Positions 44,301-51,100 of a DNA stretch of 64,000 nt are shown here, piece after piece. The notes beneath the pieces are model-generated. The model was not told the origin of the DNA. It saw nothing but the letters and a program-made list of their open reading frames with translations, and made no database searches. The DNA lies in contig NZ_WTUZ01000040.1 of NCBI RefSeq assembly GCF_009882985.1, positions 186,001-250,000 of the forward strand, in the 5' to 3' direction. This DNA comes from Paenibacillus silvestris (lineage in GTDB: Bacteria > Bacillota > Bacilli > Paenibacillales > NBRC-103111). Both the position numbers and the translations under genes were made by a program. Within the stretch, counting starts at the first letter, position 1. Every line of letters begins with the position of its first letter.

Positions 44301-44489
44301 ATTCCCCATCCTTTGAACCATACCCTGAACCGCCCTATTGCCCAGGGTTCTCTGCATTTGCATAATACTTGCAGGTGTCATCTGACGAGCATCCAATGTG
44401 CTTGGAACCTCAGTCTCCGACCTTCCCAGTTGAGCTTGAACCGATGTTTGGCTGCTAGTTGTCCGATTTGCGGATGTATGTTCACTCAC
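41307..44489 (-). CDS. Large protein with contractile-injection-cargo-type leader (function unknown)
   Basis: A 1060-residue protein starting at GTG with AAAGGGGGG upstream. Residues 44-60 (MQMQRTLGNRAVQGMVQ) are the LQRxxGNRAVxxLLQR leader motif, found at the N-terminus of DUF4157-type proteins and other cargo linked to extracellular contractile injection systems; VIQR follows at 67-70. No HExxH metalloprotease motif is visible. Residues about 75-365 and 393-553 are Lys/Ala/Glu-rich helices; a Thr/Ser/Pro/Ala linker (about 366-392) separates them. Residues about 553-990 alternate hydrophobic and polar residues (FLFGFAGEAEREAD, TFGAGFTTFGFDANARFGLF) as in beta-rich sheets or barrels. A Thr/Ser/Pro tail ends the protein. 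No sheath, tube or baseplate genes are in the window. Confidence 0.7.
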   Translation of the reverse strand: MSEHTSANRTTSSQTSVQAQLGRSETEVPSTLDARQMTPASIMQMQRTLGNRAVQGMVQRMGNSHPVIQRAGGASAPPVPVVSPEQQQRNADLVTARDAKVTSLVDSSYTDISEKLKKNMDTYLTSDSQADPIRKNVVKKVKEEIKASMGTTGTPEQREDAYKFAQEKADGIMITKLKAYAIEVAASEFADTKKTAMKEEANKAYPITASLNNAAFEKQKTKAAADAKKKLDTYAKTLFTSAVTASKTAIAVKFAPPTAAGGVSGFDSIAVGNAGTDELTKRIRLEDNLVDKNVVKQETTDGTTRDIKDMEHVYQTVLFDPMKSAVLSKLGVGRRAFRRSAELNAYREDLKKAARTKVNDQINDAINNPSSTSAPTSAGPTGSTPTSATPTSATPASTSTAGPMQKEYLKTATKAIAHKEAKVLVDDVMRDEAKIILERIIPKDPTIDDFKRTAKSAAYEVARNASATPEKIRAASVKAAEDSAAKLLKLNKDKAVLEARKLTKGTKAEGTVAATLPDAAKTTQIKDAVQNEDKSKKLAQKLVKSVEASDLSSGLTIFGHLIDISTPNPGDSSSLEFELKIPVASAAGGGNAYFLFGFAGEAEREADELSVNTQLTFGAGFTTFGFDANARFGLFLEGKAKDTATVMNLLSYGLYRQMPESAQAYFWGKGGKSGENSLIEAEKWAMMIEEMHMGDDNAEVNVGFLTKLAMEANVGVASFSAELAFKRLSKYNKEIIETKGKDATGKIMSAAERLTAEKSGNGIGKGEVNTTVEAGTEIEIEFGKDKVAFGLEGSASFLNGDETKLKELNLQLSASIPSQFGEEGGDFTKYASKIVTAAIGGGKNLTALFRKGISSKAEKVKQVSSSLVDAGTDALYTGNYFDDIGASFASKIKGDETVNDTMRSWLPGQDSEASDIESVDKIGLSNALKLEIGFQREYDGRSVPTSPWVITISASQVKSLEVDAEIVKVAVEKSKRLGQLEFRNDKSMKYEFIGFEGGGQDRPTPTPVASTPTASTASVGTTGATGTTSSASTASNQTTPVSTPTSSTASTPGPIPVVTP

Positions 44490-44627
44490 AACTAAGCCCC
44501 CCTTTAACTACAAATAAATCCACGCATTATCTATTTTTGTAAAATAAACGCTCATGTTGTCGAATTATAGTTAGATTATACCATGACAACTACTAGGAAT
44601 AGTGAAATATTTTATCGATAAAAAAAC

Positions 44628-44663
44628 AAAAAACCGCGGAGTATCATGCTCTCGCGGTTTTTT
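44628..44663 (-). terminator. Intrinsic terminator after the UPF0173 gene
   Basis: AAAAAACCGCG / CGCGGTTTTTT stem with inner GAG/CTC, T runs on both strands. Confidence 0.88.
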
Positions 44664-44707
44664 CCCTATGATTGTTGCGTCAACCTAATATCCTACCTGA
44701 GACCCAC

Positions 44708-45412
44708 TTATCGGCTCGCAATCTCAATCTCATCGCCAGGCGCCATAACCTTCCCTTTTAAGCCTCGTGCTTCAAGCTGCTGCACGAAGTTCTCGGCGTC
44801 CTGCTTGATGCCTGGGAACGTGCTGTGGTGAATCGGCACTGTCAGTTTCGCGTTGTACCATTCCGCGGCTTGCAGGGCATCTTCCGGCCCCATTGTGTAG
44901 AAGTCACCAATCGGCAAGAAGACGACATCGATCGGATGGCGATCACCAATCATTTTCATATCGCTGAACAAAGAGGTATCCCCAGCGTGCAAGATCGTCA
45001 ACCCTTCAGCGAACACTAGGAACCCGGCAGGCATGCCCGCATACAGAATTTGTTTCGTTTCCTCGATAACAATACCTGAACTATGGAAAGCTTGGACCAT
45101 TTTCGCTTTAGCGAAGCCCAAATCGAACGTGCCTCCCATGTTCATGCCAACGCTATTTTTTACACCTTGCCAAGACATATAGGTCGCAAGCTCAACAATA
45201 GACACAACAGGTGCGTCATTATTTGCGCTCGCAATTGGCGCGGCATCCAGAATATGATCCATATGTGCATGCGTCAGCAGCACGGCATCCGTTTTAATGT
45301 CCTCAGGCTTAATTTTAGCTGTAGGGTTACCACTTAAGAAAGGATCGATAACAAGAGATTTTTCCCCTGTATGAATTTGAATGCACGCATGGCCATGATA
45401 ATTAATTTTCAT
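44708..45412 (-). CDS. UPF0173-family metal-dependent hydrolase (metallo-beta-lactamase fold)
   Basis: A 234-residue cytoplasmic MBL-fold hydrolase. The dinuclear metal site is read directly: HAHMDH (His48, His50, Asp52, His53), His110 in QAFHSSG, Asp145 in HAGDTSLF, and VPIHHSTF near the C-terminus. The N-terminal MKINYHGHACIQIHT and the conserved MGPEDALQAAEWYNAK are the YtkL/UPF0173 signature. The substrate is unknown. It stands alone on the minus strand with a strong terminator. Confidence 0.93.
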   Translation of the reverse strand: MKINYHGHACIQIHTGEKSLVIDPFLSGNPTAKIKPEDIKTDAVLLTHAHMDHILDAAPIASANNDAPVVSIVELATYMSWQGVKNSVGMNMGGTFDLGFAKAKMVQAFHSSGIVIEETKQILYAGMPAGFLVFAEGLTILHAGDTSLFSDMKMIGDRHPIDVVFLPIGDFYTMGPEDALQAAEWYNAKLTVPIHHSTFPGIKQDAENFVQQLEARGLKGKVMAPGDEIEIASR

Positions 45413-45537
45413 AGAATCGTACTCCTTTATCTCTATTATTTATGTCTATTATTACATAAGATCACCTTTTTAGGAAATGTTACATCTCGAACCGCACATA
45501 CTATTCATGCGTTTTTTTTGTAAATCTAACTTCCAAA

Positions 45538-45566
45538 GAAGCAGTCAGAAGATATCTGACCGCTTC
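45538..45566 (-). terminator. Probable terminator of the SMR operon
   Basis: Stem GAAGC.GTCAGA / TCTGAC.GCTTC with a short mismatch and TTCTTTGG following on the minus strand. Confidence 0.5.
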
Positions 45567-45584
45567 ACCCCTACATCTATGTGG

Positions 45585-45899
45585 TTATGCAATTAATTTC
45601 AAACCAACGGCCGCGCTCAATACCATCGCAATGAACATCATACGTTTCCAATCCTTAGATTCACCATAAAAAAGCATTCCGACGATGGCTCCGCCTACCG
45701 TGCCAATCCCTGTCCAAACAGCGTAGGAAGTACCCATGGGCAAGCTTTTCATCGCCAGGCTCAGAAGCGTGAAACTCAAAATTATTCCAATGATGAATAT
45801 GCTAAACGAGCGAATATTTTTTGCCTTATTAATTTGGTTCATGCCCACGACGCCTACAACTTCGAACACACCTGCAAACATCAGGAAAATCCAACCCAT
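45585..45899 (-). CDS. SMR-family efflux subunit (EmrE-like), second of a pair
   Basis: A 104-residue four-span transporter. The conserved proton-coupling glutamate is Glu13 in AGVFEVVGV, and SYAVWTGIGTVGG in helix III is the SMR signature. Its start overlaps the stop of the other SMR gene by one base. Pairs like YkkCD, EbrAB and B. subtilis YvdSR work as antiparallel heterodimers that export cationic drugs or guanidinium. Confidence 0.93.
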   Translation of the reverse strand: MGWIFLMFAGVFEVVGVVGMNQINKAKNIRSFSIFIIGIILSFTLLSLAMKSLPMGTSYAVWTGIGTVGGAIVGMLFYGESKDWKRMMFIAMVLSAAVGLKLIA

Positions 45900-46240
45900 T
45901 AGATTGCAGCTCCTTTCGTATTATTCTCTTTCGTAACAAATTTCAGTCCGAAAACACCGGATAAAAGGAGAATAATTAGGAATACTTTCAGAAACCTGAA
46001 CGGTTCTCCAAACAGCAGCATTTCTACTAATACTGTGCCTGCTGTACCCATCCCAGTAAAGACGGCATAGACGGTACCTACTGGCAATTTCGTAGACGCG
46101 CTAATGACTAGATGAAATGAGATGTACATCGCAATGATCGTGCCTATCCATGTCCATGTGGTATCCGCATGTTTTAACCCTGTGACCCATACAACTTCAA
46201 AGAAAGCACCTATAAAAATAAAAATCCAATTCCGATTCAT
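45899..46240 (-). CDS. SMR-family efflux subunit, first of a pair
   Basis: A 113-residue four-span SMR transporter. The conserved glutamate is Glu14 in IGAFFEVVWV, and VYAVFTGMGTAGTV in helix III is the SMR motif. It lies 22 bp after the TetR gene; TetR plus two SMR genes copies the yvdT-yvdS-yvdR arrangement of Bacillus subtilis. The expected substrate is a cationic compound. A guanidine riboswitch, as in YkkCD, is not seen. Confidence 0.93.
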   Translation of the reverse strand: MNRNWIFIFIGAFFEVVWVTGLKHADTTWTWIGTIIAMYISFHLVISASTKLPVGTVYAVFTGMGTAGTVLVEMLLFGEPFRFLKVFLIILLLSGVFGLKFVTKENNTKGAAI

Positions 46241-46262
46241 GGTGTGTTGTCCTCCTGTTGGT

Positions 46263-46841
46263 TTACTTTTTGATGCCGCGCCAATAGACGAACCAAGAAG
46301 CTTCGATTCTCTTCATCGATCTTGCGATTCCACCGAATAGCAATTCTACGAACATGCCATCAAGTACAGCTAGAAAAGCAACGGTTGCCATTTCACTGCT
46401 GACTTCTTGACTAATGTTTCCTTCAGCAATTGCTTGCTGGAATAGCGGAATTAACATCGATTCTACGGTATCTAGATAGTGATAGCCCTTCTGGACAATA
46501 TGATCATAGAGATGCGCTGGCGGGAAAAAGGCTACACGCAAGAAAAACTTCGTATTATCATCCTTTTCATAACGATCTTGATATTGAAGCAAGAAACCAT
46601 ATAACTGCTGGTCAACTGCAAGGTCTTTATGGCTTTCCAGATAATCAAGAACAAAATTCAATTCACGTGCTAGCACATCGTCAAGCAGCGCAAGGAAAAG
46701 TTCATCCTTCCCCTTGAAATGCGTATAAATCGACTGTTTTTTGATACCTACTTCCGTTGCAATATCCGCTAATGAAGCACCTTCATATCCGTTACTCGCG
46801 AAATGCTTGAGCGCAACCTCTTTAATACGAGTAGCTGTCAT
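46263..46841 (-). CDS. TetR-family regulator of the SMR pump
   Basis: A 192-residue repressor. The N-terminal helix-turn-helix is typical: TATRIKEVALKHFASNGYEGASLADIATEVGIKKQSIYTHFKGKDELF. The helical ligand-binding domain follows. It is the first gene of the pump operon and probably represses it from the palindrome at 46857-46866 in its own promoter. B. subtilis YvdT holds the same position. Confidence 0.93.
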   Translation of the reverse strand: MTATRIKEVALKHFASNGYEGASLADIATEVGIKKQSIYTHFKGKDELFLALLDDVLARELNFVLDYLESHKDLAVDQQLYGFLLQYQDRYEKDDNTKFFLRVAFFPPAHLYDHIVQKGYHYLDTVESMLIPLFQQAIAEGNISQEVSSEMATVAFLAVLDGMFVELLFGGIARSMKRIEASWFVYWRGIKK

Positions 46842-46856
46842 CCTTCATCACCCTTC

Positions 46857-46903
46857 CGAACGTTCGTCAGGATTATCATATCACTTGCTCATTCTTATGG
46901 CAA
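46857..46903 (-). promoter_or_regulatory. Promoter of the TetR-SMR operon with start-site operator
   Basis: On the minus strand, -35 TTGCCA (46898-46903), 17-bp spacer and -10 TATGAT (46875-46880). The perfect palindrome CGAACGTTCG (46857-46866) lies just downstream, over the expected start site, an ideal place for a TetR repressor. Confidence 0.75.
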
Positions 46904-47240
46904 CTAAAAGCGGCCAATCGCAATAAATAACGTCAAAGCTAACAGAATGAATGATTGGGGAATGTCTCACGGGGCATATGAACAAGTTATATGGCAAATA
47001 AAAAGCCTCTTTTTCTCGAATAACAAAAGATATTCAATCCTGCAATTTTATAGGTTTATTTAACGAAATTCGCTAATCTCACATAGCTCAAACCCTTGAT
47101 TTATCAAGCTTTTTTAGTAGTTAAATCTCGTCAAGAATAATTTTTTTAGAAGATTCTCATGGTTTTCTAATAAAGCGGGCTTGACCCTTGCCAGATCAAC
47201 GTTTGCTCTTCCTCTAGCAAATTATAGGAGACTCCCAGTC

Positions 47241-47249
47241 TGCTATACT
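47241..47249 (+). promoter_or_regulatory. Extended -10 promoter of the NlpC/P60 gene
   Basis: TGCTATACT is an extended -10 element 50 bp upstream of the gene. No good -35 is present. The rest of the 457-bp gap after the TetR gene (46842-47298) shows no gene and no ydaO-type riboswitch that I can recognise. Confidence 0.5.
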
Positions 47250-47298
47250 AGGCTCAGCTAAGAAATTAGCGCACATAACATAGAGGAGGACAATAACT

Positions 47299-47826
47299 AT
47301 GAAATTACATCATAAATGGAGCAAGCGATTGGCTATTATGACAATTGGTGCAACCGTTGCTATCTCAGGAGGGGTAATTAGTAGTCCACAGCCTACTCAA
47401 GCTGCTACTGATACTGATATTGCTACTATCGATGCTACAATAACTTCAACGTCGAGGGCAGATAGCATTATCTCTTTAGGTAAAAGATACTTAGGCACGC
47501 CTTACAAATTCGGTGCTAAAGTTGGACAAACGCGAAACTTTGACTGCTCGACTTTGACGAAATATATTTTCGGAAAATACGGCATTACCCTGCCGCGGAC
47601 TGCTGCGCAGCAATCAAAAATGGGTAGTTTTGTATCAAAAAGCAATTGGAAGAAAGGCGATCTGCTGTTCTTCTCCGTTCCTGGTAGATCAGGAGTCGGT
47701 CATGTAGGCGTTTACGTTGGAAATAACAAAATGCTGAACACTTACGGTGCTGGCGGTGTGAAAATCACGACGATTAACTCCTATTGGAATTCCCATTACA
47801 TGACAGCTCGTCGTGTAATTAAATAG
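47299..47826 (+). CDS. Secreted NlpC/P60 cell-wall endopeptidase
   Basis: A 175-residue exported peptidoglycan hydrolase of the DL-endopeptidase type. The signal peptide (RLAIMTIGATVAISGGVI) ends near QPTQAA. The NlpC/P60 catalytic residues are Cys83 (FDCSTLTKY), His135 (GHVGVYVGN) and a third polar residue at Asn147. GAGGAGG precedes the ATG. It has no cell-wall-binding domain, so it probably acts in the wall during growth or sporulation. An inverted-repeat terminator follows. Confidence 0.92.
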   Translation: MKLHHKWSKRLAIMTIGATVAISGGVISSPQPTQAATDTDIATIDATITSTSRADSIISLGKRYLGTPYKFGAKVGQTRNFDCSTLTKYIFGKYGITLPRTAAQQSKMGSFVSKSNWKKGDLLFFSVPGRSGVGHVGVYVGNNKMLNTYGAGGVKITTINSYWNSHYMTARRVIK

Positions 47827-47884
47827 TCATTTCCTTCCGATAGAACAATCTGGGCAAGAACGAAGCATGAAACAAAATACATCC

Positions 47885-47933
47885 AAGAAGCTGTCCTTGT
47901 AGTTAACACAACTACCGGGGATAGCTTCTTTTT
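47885..47933 (+). terminator. Intrinsic terminator after the NlpC/P60 gene
   Basis: Outer stem AAGAAGCTGTCC / GGATAGCTTCTT (one G-U pair), inner GTAGTT / AACTAC, then TTTTT. Confidence 0.85.
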
Positions 47934-48064
47934 AATTCCCATGTGGTATGGAACTGACCAACGGCCCGTAAAGCGCAAAATAGGATGGTGTGTTTCTTTT
48001 TAAAACAGGCCATTGGTACGGTCTAAGGCAGAACTGTACCTATCCACCTTCAGAAATGATCTTA

Positions 48065-48101
48065 TATAATCGGACATGTGCAAGTGCGGTAGCGCTTACA
48101 T
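48065..48101 (+). promoter_or_regulatory. Promoter -10 and cre site upstream of the GH27 gene
   Basis: TATAAT at 48065-48070 (no clear -35) is followed by GCGGTAGCGCTTACAT at 48086-48101. This matches the CcpA cre consensus at 14 of 16 positions, with an intact AGCG...CA core. Its place just downstream of the start site suits a roadblock type of glucose repression. Confidence 0.6.
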
Positions 48102-48138
48102 AACGAAGTTATTTCAACAACAAAGGAGACAAGTGAAG

Positions 48139-51100
48139 ATGAAAAGCAGATTGCAACGCCGAAGAAAGTTATGGCTGGGATTGCTTCTCGCGATCGTAGT
48201 CATTGCGCAGATCGGCTACATCCCTCCCGGCGAGGGCAAAGTCAAAGCAGCCGACAATGGCTTGGCTCAGAAGCCTTACATGGGCTGGAGTAGCTACAGT
48301 ATGCAGGTCTACGATGGTCCATCCGGCAACTGGATTTCTGAAGCAAAGATCAAGAAAATGTCTGACGCCATGCATGAGAAATTGCAGGCTCACGGATACG
48401 AATATATCAATATTGATGCCGGCTGGAACGGCAGTATGGACGAATACGGCAGACCCGTGCCAAGTACGACGCTTTATCCAGGAGGTTTCCAGAACCTCGT
48501 CGATTATGTCCATGGAAACGGACAAAAAATCGGCTTGTATTTGATTCCTGGCGTCTCACCTGAAGCAGTAACTAAGAACTTGCCTATCTATGATGCACCT
48601 GGCTGTAACATCGGTGATATTGTGGTCAAGCCCTACAAGTTCGCGGATTACTGGAACATCGGTTACAAAATTGATTTCAGCAATCCGTGCGCCCAAAAGT
48701 ATATCGATTCCGTCACGGATCTGATCGCTTCGTGGGGCGTAGATTTCGTCAAATTCGATAGTGTCACGCCGGGTTCTGGGCATAACGATGTCACCATCGA
48801 TGCACGTGGCGATGTCAAAGCTTGGTCAACAGCGCTTAGCAGACACCATATTTGGTTTGAGCTTTCCTGGGCACTCGATCACAACTACGTGGATTATTGG
48901 AAAAAATACGCCAACGGCTGGCGTGTCGATTGGGATGTAGAATCCTATGACCGCGAGGTCGGTATGACGCAATGGGCTAATATTGCGCGTTTGTTCCCTG
49001 ATGCAGCACTATGGTGGCGTGATGCCGGACCAGGCGGCTGGAATGATTTCGACTCCTTGAATGTCGGCAACGGAGCTACTTCCGGTTTGACCAAAGACGA
49101 AAGGCAAACCGCGGCTACACTCTGGGCAGCCTCAGCCGCGCAGTTCTATACAGGTGATGACCTCTCGAATCTCGACGCCTATGGTCTTGACTTGCTGACG
49201 AATGATGAAGTCATCGCTGTGAATCAGGCAGGACGCCCCGTACATCCGGTATCCACGTCGACCAACCAGCAAGTATGGTACGCAAATAATGGGGATGGTA
49301 CATACACGGTAGCCCTTTTCAATTTGGGTAACAAGGCAGCTCCTCTTACAGTGAACTGGAGCGACATCGGTCTCAGCGGACCGGCTTCCGTTCGCGATCT
49401 ATGGAGCCATACTGAGCTTGGCACTTACCCTGCAAGTTATGGTCCAGTTTCGCTTGAGCCGCACGCTTCTCGCTTGTTTAAAGTAACGGCACAAAGTGGC
49501 ACTTCCTTGGTCAATGACGACGACACTGGCGTAAGATACACAGGCGACTGGACAAGAAACGGTGGCAAAGAGCTTGCTCGCGACGCTCAGGATTTGAGCA
49601 TTGCCGTTACAGACTCCTCTCCTGCTCTTGTTTATCAGACTGGAACTAATGCTTCTCCGCAAGCAAATACATTTGAAGCTACAGTCTCACATTCTGTCTA
49701 TATTAACGATACAGATCCATGGATCCAATATATGAACAAGTGGGGTCACAGCGGCGGAAGGCCTTATGGGGACTACATGGGTGACGTTCATTACGGCGAG
49801 GCCGATAACGGATCACAACCAGAGTTCAGCTATTCCTTCACGGGTACTGGCATTGAACTATTCTCTGAGCAAGGCTCATCCAATGGACGAATGGACGTTT
49901 ACATCGATGGGCAGCTGAAAGGCACTGTGGACACGGAAGGACCGCAGCAATCCGGACTCTATTCAGTCTACCGCATTGCCGATCTTCCGCAAGGCACGCA
50001 TACGCTAAGAGTGGCAAGAAACGCCACCGGCCAATACTATTTCATCCTGGATGCACTAAAAGTGACGACCGAAACGCTGCTCGGCCAACCTTCTGCGAAC
50101 AGTTTTGACAAAGATCAGCCTATGGACATATCGACGAGCCTAGTGCTTGGCGCAAGCTCACTAACAAGCATTCATAACGGCTCAGCATCGTTGCAGCCAA
50201 ATACCGACTACACGATAAGCGGCGATAATCTGGTAACAATTCGAAAAGAATACCTGCTTCAGCAGCCATCTGGGCAACCTGTCCAACTGGCGTTCAATTT
50301 TGCCGGTGGAGATTCACAATCCCTATCCATCGCCATCACTGGAACGTCACTCAATCCTTCAACTGCTGCTTTTGACAAAAAAACATCCGCACAAGCGGAC
50401 GTCTCTACTACGCTTACACTCGGAAGCAGCAATAGTCTGACAGGCATTATGAACGGAACAGAAAGCTTAACGCCTGAACAAGACTACACAGTTGTGAACG
50501 GTAGCGTGAAAATTTTCAAATCCTATTTGAACCAACAGCCTATCGGACTAACGAATTTGACCTTCACTTTCAGTTCGGGAAGCCCGAGAACCTTAGCTAT
50601 CACAATCAGCAACTCTTCATCCCCTGGAAGATACACATACATCAACGACGACAACGCGGAAATCCACTATACCGGGGCTTGGAACCGCAGTACGAACCGC
50701 CCTTTTAACGATTACGGCAAAGATGTTCATTATGTTGAGCAAAATAACGATTTTTTCACTTATACCTTTAATGGCACTGGCATTACTTATATAACTGAAG
50801 TTGATCAAGGCCAAGGCGATGTAGACATCTTTATAGACGGTCAATTGCATGGCACTGCACATACGTACGGAGCGAATTCGCATAACGTCGCCCAGCAAGA
50901 AGTCTTTACGGTAATGAACTTAACACCTGGTATTCATACGTTGAAAGCGGTCAAAAAGTCAGGCCAGTTCATGCTGCTTGATGCGCTTAAAGTGCAGCAA
51001 GTCGACCTTATTGATATCTCTGCTGCTGATTTCAACAAAACGGCTGCGGCGGATGTAAGCGTTAATATCCTAGGTAATCCTGATAGTTTGCGTAGTATTT

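Noticed and set aside
45585..46841. Guanidine (ykkC) riboswitch upstream of the SMR pair
   Set aside because: The operon begins with a TetR gene behind a normal promoter, and no ykkC-type conserved motif is visible before it.
46842..47298. ydaO (c-di-AMP) riboswitch upstream of the NlpC/P60 gene
   Set aside because: Wall hydrolase genes often have one, but none of its conserved blocks could be seen; only an extended -10 is present.
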